Shown here: piece after piece, positions 28,088-36,876 of the stretch
Numbering within the stretch: the first letter of the stretch is position 1
Layout of the letters: the number at the start of each line of letters is the position of its first letter
Assembly (NCBI RefSeq): GCF_003977755.1
Contig: NZ_RQWN01000004.1
Span: 124,001 to 188,000 of the forward strand
DNA: 64,000 bases
Origin: Haloterrigena salifodinae
Lineage (GTDB): Archaea > Halobacteriota > Halobacteria > Halobacteriales > Natrialbaceae
Direction: 5' to 3'
Made by a program: the position numbers and the translations under genes
The notes under the pieces: generated by a model
The model's database searches: none
Seen by the model: only the letters and a program-made list of their open reading frames with translations
What the model was told of the DNA's origin: nothing

Positions 28088-28814
28088 GGCACTGTCTAGT
28101 TGAGCCAGTTTGAGAAGTGAGCAGGTCGTAATATTGAGTTGGTTGCGGGAGACAACAGCGATTCTCGCTGAATTAGGCGTTGAACGCTCTCACGGAGCGG
28201 TTTAGAACGGGGTACATCGGCTGGCTGACAGCGAACACGACCCGCCGACGTCCACGAGAGCGAAGCTCTCGTGCGGCCTCTTGGAGCGCAAAGCGCTCCA
28301 ATGGTCGGCGAATCGAAGATTCGCCTCGACAGCAGAACGCGGAGCGTTCTGCGGACGGCGTCGCCGTCGCGGGTCGCTGTCGATGAAACTACTGTCAAGA
28401 TTAACGGCGAGTGGTCTTGGTTGTACGCTGCAATAGACATCGAGACAAAACTGATTCTCGACGTCGCGCTGTTTCGTCGACATAGAACTGATCCGGCGGC
28501 GGCGTTTCTGCAGAAACTCCGCGAGAAACACGATCTCTCCGAGACTGAGTTTCTCGTCGATCAATTTGGCTATCGGCTGCCCTCTCCCGAGTCGGACTGA
28601 GCGGTCGGGTTAACTATACCGACCGAAACCGCATCGAACAGTGGTTTCACACGCTCAAAATGAGAACCGACCGCTTCCCTAATTCGTGGGTGGGCAGTCG
28701 GGCGAGCGGCCGAGAGTGGCTTGAACAGTTCGTGCATTACTACAACCACCAAAGACCGCATCAAGCTCTCGACGGAAACGTGCCAGTCGAGGAGGTGCAG
28801 AACTAGACAGTGCC
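28088..28814 (+). mobile_element. IS6-like DDE insertion sequence with broken transposase and hairpin array
   Basis: Bounded by 14-bp perfect inverted repeats GGCACTGTCTAGTT (28088-28101) and its complement (28801-28814), total 727 bp. Transposase pieces are seen: an N-terminal part with an in-frame TAG (28190-28192), then VAVDETTVKINGEWSWLYAA, FLVDQFGYR and NRIEQWFHTLKMR with the DDE-type order. Frames do not join, so it is inactive. A row of five small hairpins replaces the sequence just before VAVDET. The flanking 8-mers (catcttgc and tatctgtc) are only partly alike. Confidence 0.75.
28250..28375. repeat. Array of five different triloop hairpins
   Basis: Five consecutive perfect inverted repeats, each with a 3-nt loop: ACGAGAGC-gaa-GCTCTCGT, TTGGAGCGC-aaa-GCGCTCCAA, GGCGAATC-gaa-GATTCGCC, CAGAACGC-gga-GCGTTCTG and GACGGC-gtc-GCCGTC. 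Stem sequences differ from each other, so this is not a tandem repeat. It interrupts the transposase between DPPT and RVAVDET. Confidence 0.8.
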
Positions 28815-28947
28815 TATCTGTCGATGTTGTCACTTTCGCATACTGTGTCAGTCTTAGAGAAATCCGGTGTCAAACGGACAAGATCGACGATCCATAATTG
28901 GGTGCAGAAAGCCGATCTACAGAGTCTATGGTTAAATTGCCGGTCGA

Positions 28948-29856
28948 TCAGTGCATCATGGTCCGACTGACGAGTGTAAACCCTGCTGCGACAGCGAGGA
29001 ATCCAATAACTGTCGTCATATTAATCGTCTGATTGAGAACCAAGACCGATACGACTGTTGCTGCAACTGGTTCCAGATACGCCACGAGTGTCGTTTCTGT
29101 CGCTCCAACTTGACGCACTAACCGGAAGTACAGGAGGTAGCCACCAGCACCAGCAATTAATGTAATGTATATTAACGAAACAACTGCAGTCGGAGAAAGG
29201 GACTGAGCGTTTGGGAGCGATTCACCGCGAAGGATCCCGCCAGAAAACAGTAGTGTCGCTCCAATAAGCATCGCCCATCCTTGGAGGGCTTCCGCTGGCA
29301 GTTCTTCATCGAACAACTGGAGTAGAACAGAGCCAACTGCGAACAGTGTTGTTCCGAGAAAAACCAGTCCAACCCCGAGTACCGTCGATGAAAGCAATGT
29401 AGTGTCAATTGACGGTTGCGAGAGAACCAAGACACCACTCAGACCAAGGCAGAACCCGATAACGTCAAGAAGGTCTCGAGACTCACCGAGGATCGGGACT
29501 GCAACGAGGGCTGCTATGACTGGTGACATTGTAGTAACGACAGACGCAACTGCACCCGAAATATGCTGAGTGCCGAGGTATAATCCTGCTTGATAGCCAC
29601 CAAACATGAATCCCCCAACAATAATGATGTTCAAGAGTTCGCGGTTAGTTTGTGGAAGCACTCGATCTGTCGCCATTCGTGCGTATCCAAGGACGAGGCA
29701 GCCGGAGATAGCGTAACGGATGCCTGCCGCACTAAGTGGCGGTAGTTGGGTGACTATAATCTCGATTGCTGGGAAACCGGCCCCCCATAGAAAACCCAGT
29801 CCAATGATGGTGAGACCTGCAGGAATGTGGAATCGTTGTTGGGTTGTCGCTCTCAT
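28948..29856 (-). CDS. EamA/DMT-family transporter (drug/metabolite exporter type)
   Basis: About 302 residues from ATG 29856. An upstream in-frame start at 29973 adds a non-membrane stretch and is rejected. Ten hydrophobic segments form the two EamA repeats; GFLWGAGFPAIEIIV opens the first and LIYITLIAGAGGYLLYFRL is in the second. Members export amino acids or other metabolites. It is divergent from the Lrp/AsnC regulator at 30013, a common pairing for amino-acid exporters. Its 3' end almost touches the IS remnant, but the protein looks complete. Confidence 0.85.
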   Translation of the reverse strand: MRATTQQRFHIPAGLTIIGLGFLWGAGFPAIEIIVTQLPPLSAAGIRYAISGCLVLGYARMATDRVLPQTNRELLNIIIVGGFMFGGYQAGLYLGTQHISGAVASVVTTMSPVIAALVAVPILGESRDLLDVIGFCLGLSGVLVLSQPSIDTTLLSSTVLGVGLVFLGTTLFAVGSVLLQLFDEELPAEALQGWAMLIGATLLFSGGILRGESLPNAQSLSPTAVVSLIYITLIAGAGGYLLYFRLVRQVGATETTLVAYLEPVAATVVSVLVLNQTINMTTVIGFLAVAAGFTLVSRTMMH

Positions 29857-30012
29857 ATTACGTTGATTAGTATAACCCGCTGGATTGCTAATAATAGAGC
29901 GAATACGGCAGTCCTCCACGCGATTTTCGGTTATTCTGAAGCAGCTTCGATATAGATGCGATAAAGTCGACAAAGTTTGAAGTTACTACGAGTTTTAGGT
30001 CATTCACACGCT

Positions 30013-30495
30013 ATGGATGAGAAAGACATTCGGATCTTGAAATCACTGGAGGAACTCGAGACGACGAGCACCGAGAAGATTAGAGAATCAACAGGAATTC
30101 CGCTGTCGACAATTCATTATAGACTTAACAATCTTCGAGACGCCGGAGTGATCACAAACGATCGACTGGATCTTGATCTTGATAAATTCGGATTAGGTGT
30201 GACAATACTTGTACATGTATTCACGAAAGATGATCAATCTCACACGGAGTGTGGCCAGGTTATCGCTGACATTGAAGGGGTTACAAAGGTCTTCTTCACA
30301 ATGGGGGATACCGATTTCATTGCATTAGCTCGGCTCTCTGACAGTGATAGCGTTGGGCGGCTCATTTCTGACTTCGAAGAACTTGACGAGGTTGCTCGAA
30401 CTGACTCCACGTTTGTGATCGAACGTGAACTCGACAGTCATTACCCGCTCCAACATTACAGCGAAGAAACTCTTCTTAAAGAATTTACGGAGTAA
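30013..30495 (+). CDS. Lrp/AsnC-family transcriptional regulator
   Basis: 160 residues from ATG 30013; the longer TTG start at 29977 is unlikely. The N-terminal HTH MDEKDIRILKSLEEL ... GIPLSTIHYRLNNLRDAGVI is followed by an Lrp-type alpha/beta effector domain (VTKVFFTMGDTDFIALARL). It is divergent from the DMT exporter and probably regulates it in response to an amino acid. Downstream at 30542-30562 the inverted repeat ATCCCGG...CCGGGAT could end transcription. Confidence 0.85.
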   Translation: MDEKDIRILKSLEELETTSTEKIRESTGIPLSTIHYRLNNLRDAGVITNDRLDLDLDKFGLGVTILVHVFTKDDQSHTECGQVIADIEGVTKVFFTMGDTDFIALARLSDSDSVGRLISDFEELDEVARTDSTFVIERELDSHYPLQHYSEETLLKEFTE

Positions 30496-30729
30496 TCTAC
30501 TCAGCTGGGCGTTCCCTCACTAGGAGAAATGTAAAAGAATATCCCGGAACTTTACCCGGGATGAATACGGAAGTTATAGCGGTGACAAGAGCGTCCGCTC
30601 TACTAGGAGCAGCGGAACGTTGTAGTTGCTGTTAAGGAGGTTCAGCCGCTCTTCTTGCCGGTGCGTAATTCAGTTAGCAGCGCCCTCGAGAGAGGGATTA
30701 ATCAGAATAGCTAGCTGCAAACTTAGTCT

Positions 30730-32131
30730 CAGTACCTCACAAAGCCGGTTAGTTAGAACGTCTGCTTGCTGCGAATGTGACTAACAAACAGCAGCAAGCA
30801 GACAGTGAAATCCACGAGAACCAACTCCTTGACTTCCTCGTCAACCGGCTTGACGAGGAAGTTTCTCTTGACCTTGCCAACAACGCAGATATCGACACAG
30901 AGGACATTCACGAGGTCCTCGTCGGCGCGGCCGCCGACGGGACCTCGATTTCCACGCTGTACAACTCCAGTGAAGACTCGCCACCGGCGAACACGATTCT
31001 CTACCACCTCCGGACGAAGTTCGAGCCGGAACGGCTCGAACGAGTCGCTAACACACTCCTTCGGAAGGATGTCGTCGAACTGCTCCCCAAGCAGGTGGAG
31101 GTCTGCGCAGACCTCCACCTGCGGCCCTACTACGGTAACGAACATGAGACAAACCACCTCTACCACTCGGAGGCCAAGCGTGGGACCACTACGTTCCACG
31201 CGTACGCGACGCTCTACGCACGTGTGAAGAACAAGCGCTACACGCTAGCGGTGCGCCGTCTCGAAGACGGCGACACCGCCAGCAGTGTCCTCGTCGAGTT
31301 CCTTGGTGTTCTCGATGGCCTTGACGCCGGGGTCAAGGCCGTTTACCCCGATCGCGGATTCTACGACAGCAAGTGTCTCACGCTGCTACAAGCGCACAAC
31401 TACGCCTACGTCGTCCCGATCATTCGGTGGGGTGAGACGATTCAGCAGGAACTCTCGGAAGGGTGGAGTCGCGTGATCGAACACGATCTGACAGGGAAAC
31501 TCGACGGTCACAGCTGGACCGTCGAGTTTCCCGTCTACATCGACTGTACGTACCTGAACGGCCGATACGACGAAAACGGTGTGGCGCGTCACGGCTACGC
31601 CGCTGACGCGCCGTTCATCGAGACCCCACGCGAAGCTCGATACCACTACTCGAAACGCTTCGGTATCGAGTCGAGCTATCGCTTGTCCGAGCAAGCGATA
31701 GCGACGACAACAACGCAAGATGCGACGGTTCGGTTCCTGTACGTAGTGGTGAGTCTGCTGTTGGGGAACGTTTGGCGGTATCTCCACTACGAGTTTGTGG
31801 CGACGCCCCGCCGAGGCGGGCGTCGCCTCTGGCGGTGGCCGTACAAGGAGTTCATCAATATGATTCGGCGGGCTGCGTGGACGGCCCTCGCGGTGCGTCG
31901 GGCCGTCCCCGCGAACCGACCACCAGACAACCGGTTTACACGGTAACTCTCGATCGGGCTAGCCTGCGGTGTGAGTGACAACCCTGTCGCGTCGGCGGCT
32001 GACCGCCGCCGACAGCGACGCCTTTCCGTCGATTCGTCCATGATTCTCTCGTCAAGATCGTCAGTGTAACCGCTTCGACACAGAACTCAGGCCTCAGAAA
32101 CAGTTAGCCGAGGATGCTTTGTGAGGTACTG
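30730..32131 (+). mobile_element. Complete ISH3-family insertion sequence with 5-bp target duplication
   Basis: The element is 1402 bp. Terminal inverted repeats CAGTACCTCACAAAGC lie at 30730-30745 and, inverted, at 32116-32131. The host sequence AGTCT is found directly outside both ends (30725-30729 and 32132-32136), the mark of a recent clean insertion. It carries one intact transposase. On its right it cuts into a lipoprotein gene. Confidence 0.9.
30777..31946 (+). CDS. ISH3-family transposase
   Basis: 389 residues with GTG start 30777. Catalytic-core landmarks of the DDE type are visible: CADLHLRPYYG (first Asp), YPDRGFYDSK (second Asp) and YSKRFGIESSYR (Glu). Length and sequence fit ISH3/ISH27-group transposases of haloarchaea. 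No frameshift or stop, so it may be active. The region 30800-31100 has few matches to other families, as expected for the N-terminal DNA-binding part. Confidence 0.9.
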   Translation: MTNKQQQADSEIHENQLLDFLVNRLDEEVSLDLANNADIDTEDIHEVLVGAAADGTSISTLYNSSEDSPPANTILYHLRTKFEPERLERVANTLLRKDVVELLPKQVEVCADLHLRPYYGNEHETNHLYHSEAKRGTTTFHAYATLYARVKNKRYTLAVRRLEDGDTASSVLVEFLGVLDGLDAGVKAVYPDRGFYDSKCLTLLQAHNYAYVVPIIRWGETIQQELSEGWSRVIEHDLTGKLDGHSWTVEFPVYIDCTYLNGRYDENGVARHGYAADAPFIETPREARYHYSKRFGIESSYRLSEQAIATTTTQDATVRFLYVVVSLLLGNVWRYLHYEFVATPRRGGRRLWRWPYKEFINMIRRAAWTALAVRRAVPANRPPDNRFTR

Positions 32132-32596
32132 AGTCTAGCAATCTTCCCGTCAGTCGGTTTAGCTGGGTGTCTCGACCAACTAGCGGCTACCAGTTCCGAC
32201 TCCACATCACTGCCCGATCCAGTGTCGGAACTCGAATTCGAGATCACCGATACCGATTTCGATCCAAGGGCTGATCCCGTGATCTCGTTTCCCGAGGAAG
32301 CCGACGAAGCGACGGTTGAAGGAACGATCTGGGTAGGATCGAAGAAATGTAACGAAGCGACGCTCACTGACGTTTCCTTCGACAGGGCGGACGGGTCTGT
32401 GGAGCTTCGTATCAGCCCCGGGAAATCGGATGAACACCCCAATAATCGCCTTCTCGGCGGTTCCTGCGATGATGTCTCGAGTTCGATCTGCTCGCGTTCG
32501 GCGTCGATAATTCGCCAGCGCATCAGTGTTCCCCTCCGAACTTGCAGTCGTCTCAGTGAGCGTCCTCTGGCAGCAATGCTCGGGTTGAATTCGTAA
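32132..32596 (+). pseudogene. Lipoprotein gene cut at its 5' end by the ISH3 element
   Basis: Directly after the target duplication the frame reads SLAIFPSVGLAGCLDQLA, a signal-peptide end with lipobox LAGC, then an acidic beta-rich body (ELEFEITDTDFDPR, VEGTIWVGSKKCNEATLTDV). The start codon and first signal residues are missing; none is found in frame left of the IS. The C-terminal part after about 32450 turns Ser/Arg-rich and is probably out of frame. Function unknown. Confidence 0.65.
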
Positions 32597-34988
32597 CGAC
32601 CAGTAAGCTACTTGCACCCATCGCAAGTGCGGCGAAAAGCGGATTTAGAAGGCCTAGCACAGCCAGCGGGATTGCAATTGCGTTGTAGCAAAACGCCCAC
32701 CCAATATTTCCTTTCACGCGTCGGTTTGTCGCCTGGGCGAGATCAAAGATAGTTTCGACAGACGAGAGATCGTCGTCGACGAGAGCGACGTCCGCAGCAT
32801 CAGCGGCCATCGCAGTACCGCCACCGAGCGCGATACCGAGGTCAGCTGCGGCTAACGCCGGCGCATCATTGGTACCATCACCGATCATCACTGTTCGCCC
32901 AGTCTCGTTGAATTGTTCGACAGTCGCTGCTTTTCCTTCAGGGGGGACACCCGCAAACACTTCGTCAACAGCACGATGCTCACGAAAGCTCTCCGCCGCT
33001 CGAGCATCGTCTCCGGTAAGGACAATGACCTCCCGTTCGGTATCCGAAATCGCGGTCAACGTCTCGTCCCAGTTCGCTCGTAGTTCGTCACCAACGACGA
33101 CAACGCCCTCGGTGGTTCCGTCGCGTCCGACAGCGACTGGAACCCGACCCGTTTCGCGGCTGCCGTCAATACGCTCGGCGACTACCGCAGGGACCTCCCA
33201 CCCCTGGTCACGGAACAGATCTGGATGGCCGACGATGATTTCGTCTCCGTCTACGATACCCGTAACACCGGTTCGATGACTATCAAAGGATTCGACGCGA
33301 TCATCTATCGAACTGGCGTCTGAGGCGGATTCAGCTGTACTACCGTCAGGCACCGGCCGTTCGGCGGCAATTGCTCGCCCGACCGGATGTGATGACCGCT
33401 CCTCAAGGAGCGCCGCCTTCTCAAGTAGGGCTGCCTCTAAATTGGTGTCGGTGACAGTCATCTCGCCCGTCGTCAATGTACCTGTCTTGTCGAAGACAAT
33501 GGTGTCCGCATCACTGATTCGCTCAAACACGGTATCGTCAAAGATGACAATCGAGCGTTCCAACGCGTCGCGGATCCCCGCAGCGACTGCGAGCGGTGTC
33601 GCCAGTCCGAGCGCACATGGACAGGAAACGATCAGTACTGTGAGACCGACGAGAAGGGCTGAGGCCCCATTACCGAGCAGGAGATACACGCCGGTGACGA
33701 TAACTGCGAGGACGAGAACAACCGGCACGAAGATCGTCGCTAATTTGTCTGCGAGCTTCTGAATACCGTGAGAGCCGCTCTGGAGGTCCCAGACAAGTTC
33801 AGCAATCCGATCAAGGCTGTTCGTAGCATCTTCTCCAACACGGATGGTCACCGCACCATTAGTCACCATCGAGCCGCCAACTACGGTATCCCTGATACGC
33901 TTCCGTACAGGAAGAGACTCACCAGTGACAACTGCTTCGTCGACGGCTGCGTCGCCATCAACTACCACACCATCAATGGGGATTCGCTCTCCAGACCGTA
34001 CTAGTACGTGATCATCAACCTCGAGGTCATCGACTGCGATATTTTCATATTCACCGTTTCCGCCAACGCGGCGGGCCTCATCGACCTGAATAGCCGTCAA
34101 ATCGGAGAGACGGTCGGTCGCCTGTTGCTTGATCGACGATTCATAATAGTTGCCGACCGTGACGATGACAATGATAGCAACAGTCACGTCGTAGTAGATG
34201 TGCTTGCCCCCCAGTGCGATCGAAAGTGTACTGTAGAGGTAGGCACTCACAGCTGCGATCGCGACGAGTAGATCCATATTTGGAGACCGCATCCGAATAC
34301 TGACGTACGCGCCCTGGAGGATTGGCTTTCCAGTCACTGCCAGGATGATTGTCGTGAGCGCCGCGATGACAACGTAGAAAGGCGTCGCAAGGGGACCCGC
34401 GAGTGTGGCTTCGAAGAACTCCGTGACCCGCTCACCGTAAAACAGTCCGCCGAAATACGTTGGATAGATGATGACAAGATACTGCAGCATCACGGACATC
34501 CCCATGAGAACACCGACCGCAACTCGCCCCATCTCCCAATTGTTCGCTCTCCGGCGGCTAAACGCATCATCACGTGAGTAAGCGCTGTAACCGAGACCAC
34601 TGATCGTCTCCTGAAGATCAGCCTTTGAGACACGATCTGGATCGTGATCGATCCGAACCGTGTCCGTCACATAGCTCGAGTTCGCGTCACTGACACCCTC
34701 AACTGCAGTTGCAGCCGATTCGATGAAGGCCTCACAGGTTGCACAGTGCATTCCATCAACTTCCAGAAACGTTGCTTCGTGATCCGGTGGAATCTCCCGA
34801 TTAGCCTCTGATTTGTCTCGAGCACGGCGGACGTCTTCCGCCTCGATATCGTCGACGTCGCCGAGCGCATTGTAGACATCGCGACAACCGATACAACAAA
34901 ACGGGTTCCCATCGTCGACGATATCACTTCCTTCTACGGGAAGCTCACAGAGCGTACAACCAGTTTTAGTTGTGTTATTATTGCTCAT
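32553..34988 (-). CDS. Copper-type P1B ATPase with N-terminal metal-binding cysteine region (CcoI/FixI-like)
   Basis: 811 residues. The N-terminus has a CTLC ... FCCIGC cysteine cluster (residues 11-35) like FixI/CcoI-type pumps. An HMA domain follows with GMHCATC (79-85). Membrane helices include the CPC ion site (SCPCALGLATP). The catalytic DKTGTLT, TGES and MIGDGTNDAPAL motifs are all present. P1B ATPases of this class export Cu(I) across the membrane; the CcoI subgroup supplies copper to haem-copper oxidases. The gene lies 9 bp downstream of a SafE/DsbD-like membrane protein, the usual partner of CcoI-type pumps. No oxidase genes are in the window. Confidence 0.9.
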   Translation of the reverse strand: MSNNNTTKTGCTLCELPVEGSDIVDDGNPFCCIGCRDVYNALGDVDDIEAEDVRRARDKSEANREIPPDHEATFLEVDGMHCATCEAFIESAATAVEGVSDANSSYVTDTVRIDHDPDRVSKADLQETISGLGYSAYSRDDAFSRRRANNWEMGRVAVGVLMGMSVMLQYLVIIYPTYFGGLFYGERVTEFFEATLAGPLATPFYVVIAALTTIILAVTGKPILQGAYVSIRMRSPNMDLLVAIAAVSAYLYSTLSIALGGKHIYYDVTVAIIVIVTVGNYYESSIKQQATDRLSDLTAIQVDEARRVGGNGEYENIAVDDLEVDDHVLVRSGERIPIDGVVVDGDAAVDEAVVTGESLPVRKRIRDTVVGGSMVTNGAVTIRVGEDATNSLDRIAELVWDLQSGSHGIQKLADKLATIFVPVVLVLAVIVTGVYLLLGNGASALLVGLTVLIVSCPCALGLATPLAVAAGIRDALERSIVIFDDTVFERISDADTIVFDKTGTLTTGEMTVTDTNLEAALLEKAALLEERSSHPVGRAIAAERPVPDGSTAESASDASSIDDRVESFDSHRTGVTGIVDGDEIIVGHPDLFRDQGWEVPAVVAERIDGSRETGRVPVAVGRDGTTEGVVVVGDELRANWDETLTAISDTEREVIVLTGDDARAAESFREHRAVDEVFAGVPPEGKAATVEQFNETGRTVMIGDGTNDAPALAAADLGIALGGGTAMAADAADVALVDDDLSSVETIFDLAQATNRRVKGNIGWAFCYNAIAIPLAVLGLLNPLFAALAMGASSLLVVTNSTRALLPEDAH

Positions 34989-34997
34989 TGTATCTTA

Positions 34998-35789
34998 CTA
35001 GCTAGTGTGACCACTTGCCGCTTCGATTCCGTCATAGAACGGTAATCTAGGATGCGGTAGATGAATCCCTAGACTCATCAATCCATGTGTGAGCAGGATG
35101 TAGCCGAGGACGACGAACGCAACCCCAAGCAATCTATGCACTCGTTGCCGATGAACCACGCCGACGGCGTCAATGATGGTTCCATACGCGAAGACAGTAG
35201 GAATTGTACCGAGTCCAAGTGCGCCAAGAGCTACTGCCCCACCGACAGGTGAGCCGATTGCAAACGCATACAGAAACGCTGGGTAGAGGATCGGGCACGG
35301 TAACAGGCCGTGAACTGCACCAAGTCCGACGATACCAGGGCCGTTCGCAAGACGATCAACACGTGCCGCAAGCCAGCCAGATATTCGCTCGAGGCCTGGT
35401 AAGTGAATACCACCAGTTGTTCGTCCCAGTAAGTAATATACCCCGACGACCATGACGAGGCCACCGATAATGAGACCGATTCCGCCACGGACGAACTCGA
35501 CGACAGATGAAAGCGATGCAGTCGTCACAAACAACGTACTGCCGAGTGCACCGAACACCGCCCCGAGAAGCGTATAACTCGCCGCTCGTCCGATGTTGAA
35601 CAGTGCATGCTGGCGCACCTCGTAGGTTGTAAGATGATTCTCCCGACCGCTATCTGATGTGCTGCTCTTCATTTGACTCGCATAAACGGTGACGAGCGGA
35701 CCACACATTCCGATACAGTGGGCACCGGCGAGGACACCGATTACGAGAAACAACAGCACGTCGACGCCAAGGAATGTGAATAGGTTCAT
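34998..35789 (-). CDS. SafE/TauE-like (DsbD_2) membrane protein, partner of the copper ATPase
   Basis: 263 residues, six to seven membrane helices. It begins with the family motif GAHCIGMCGPLVTVYAS and has a second conserved loop HGLLPCPILYPAF. Proteins of this type are found beside CcoI-like copper pumps and are linked to copper delivery for cytochrome oxidase. The downstream ATPase gene follows after 9 bp, so they form an operon. The C-terminal ALGTIPTVFAYG region is a further repeat of the fold. Substrate uncertain. Confidence 0.82.
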   Translation of the reverse strand: MNLFTFLGVDVLLFLVIGVLAGAHCIGMCGPLVTVYASQMKSSTSDSGRENHLTTYEVRQHALFNIGRAASYTLLGAVFGALGSTLFVTTASLSSVVEFVRGGIGLIIGGLVMVVGVYYLLGRTTGGIHLPGLERISGWLAARVDRLANGPGIVGLGAVHGLLPCPILYPAFLYAFAIGSPVGGAVALGALGLGTIPTVFAYGTIIDAVGVVHRQRVHRLLGVAFVVLGYILLTHGLMSLGIHLPHPRLPFYDGIEAASGHTS

Positions 35790-35812
35790 ATCTATGTGAG
35801 TAGCGAGTGATA

Positions 35813-35980
35813 CTAGTCGAAGTAGCTGTTCCAGATAGTAATGGATTCCGTCTCGAACTCACCGTTCTCCTCTTCAGTTTGGTCGAAACAACCGGCAATG
35901 GTAACTGTGATTTCGCCGCTCACTGCTGGCACAAACCAGTGCCGTTTGATGGTTGCATCACTACAGGTATCGCATCGCAC
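35813..35980 (-). CDS. Short reading frame upstream of the SafE gene, possible small or truncated protein
   Basis: 55 codons from GTG 35980. The sense is credible coding sequence: VRCDTCSDATIKRHWFVPAV, then EITVTIAGCFDQTEEENGEF and ending WNSYFD. It has a CxxC pair at the start. A stop lies just upstream in frame, so it is either a tiny protein or the tail of a truncated gene. It ends 24 bp before the SafE gene start and could be part of that operon. No family is recognised. Confidence 0.4.
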   Translation of the reverse strand: MRCDTCSDATIKRHWFVPAVSGEITVTIAGCFDQTEEENGEFETESITIWNSYFD

Positions 35981-36059
35981 CTAACGCGACCTCCAAGCCG
36001 AGTCAGAACAGCACATCGATACCTGTCTACACAATCTCGATCTATACGAATCCGAAACA

Positions 36060-36205
36060 CCGACGAGTACCTATCGTACACGACGATGCAGAATATACTA
36101 TCTAATCTGAAAAACTGGTGGGATGAGTTGAACGACGTGTACTCGAAGGTGTTGCAAATGATCGCTCGTCGTGTCAGCAACAACCTCGACCGCCTCGATT
36201 TTGAC
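36060..36205 (+). pseudogene. TnpB (IS200/IS605 OrfB) N-terminal fragment
   Basis: The frame reads TMQNILSNLKNWWDELNDVY and SKVLQMIARRVSNNLDRL, the characteristic start region of haloarchaeal TnpB proteins. It breaks off near 36200 and runs into unrelated sequence. No RuvC part and no TnpA are nearby. Confidence 0.6.
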
Positions 36206-36231
36206 GGGGCCGTCGTTCTCAAGAGTGTAGA

Positions 36232-36371
36232 GCGATCAAGAGTGGATCGATCAGGCGCTCGAGGATGTCGACGAGATTCTCGAGCCCGCTCTCGAGACCG
36301 TCGTTCAGAACAAGGTCGCACGGGTGCGATACCCTGACGAGATCGACGAGAAGACACGATATCTGATGTGA
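36232..36371 (+). pseudogene. Fragment of an acidic helical protein
   Basis: Frame ending at TGA 36369-36371 reads EWIDQALEDVDEILEPALE and VRYPDEIDEKTRYLM. It has no start codon and is joined directly to the TnpB fragment. It lies 3 bp before the next frame, suggesting an original operon. Confidence 0.45.
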
Positions 36372-36374
36372 GAG

Positions 36375-36701
36375 GTGAGAGTTCCAGGCGCGGTGGTCTG
36401 GTTCGACGAGGCGGTCGAAGATCTCGCGTGTCGTCGCGGCGTACTCTCGGCGGTGGATCGAGAGTTTCGCGAGACGATTGCAGCGATGATGATAGCCGAC
36501 ACGCACCCGGAACTCGAGGATCCGGACGACGTCAGGGAGGGTGATATCGATCTGGCTCTCGTCGAGGCCGGGCTCGGGGTGGACGTAGTCCCGGTCGATC
36601 CCGACGCTATCGAAGATCCCAAGTCGATCAGCGCGTTCTCACGACAATCGGACGGGGAAATCAGCAGCTATCCAGTGGATCAGAGCCGAGGAGGAACGTG
36701 A
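36375..36701 (+). CDS. Small acidic protein of unknown function, perhaps virus- or plasmid-derived
   Basis: 108 codons from GTG 36375. Coding-like composition (VVWFDEAVEDLACRRGVLSA, DTHPELEDPDDVREGDIDLA). The last 25 residues look out of frame. In another frame the sequence 36622-36760 continues with a different fragment (AAIQWIRAEEEREDRPQTFE), so the gene end may be damaged. Neighbours are gene fragments. No function is assigned. Confidence 0.45.
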   Translation: MRVPGAVVWFDEAVEDLACRRGVLSAVDREFRETIAAMMIADTHPELEDPDDVREGDIDLALVEAGLGVDVVPVDPDAIEDPKSISAFSRQSDGEISSYPVDQSRGGT

Positions 36702-36876
36702 GGATCGGCCGCAGACATTCGAAAAGGTGAACGAACGGGTTGGCGACCGATGCCCGAACGGACAGGATCGCGGCGAACGCCCAGCACCGCACCGCGGCCG
36801 CTGCTGCTGGCGACCGGTGGACAGTCGACCTAGAACACGCAAGATGGACAGTCCCACCGAAACAGCGCTCGCAATT

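Larger units (their letters stand above)
27926..28935 (+). mobile_element. IS6-type element remnant, split by a second IS
   Basis: The terminal sequence at 27926-27954 is identical to the end of the IS6-type element at 51820-51848. A transposase N-terminus (TTG 27975) reads GYRDWIDLSFVERERTPRQL up to 28087. It then resumes after the inner IS at 28815 with LSLSHTVSVLEKSGVK and IHNWVQKADLQ, and stops being recognisable by 28935. The catalytic part and right end are gone. The inner IS occupies 28088-28814. Confidence 0.75.
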
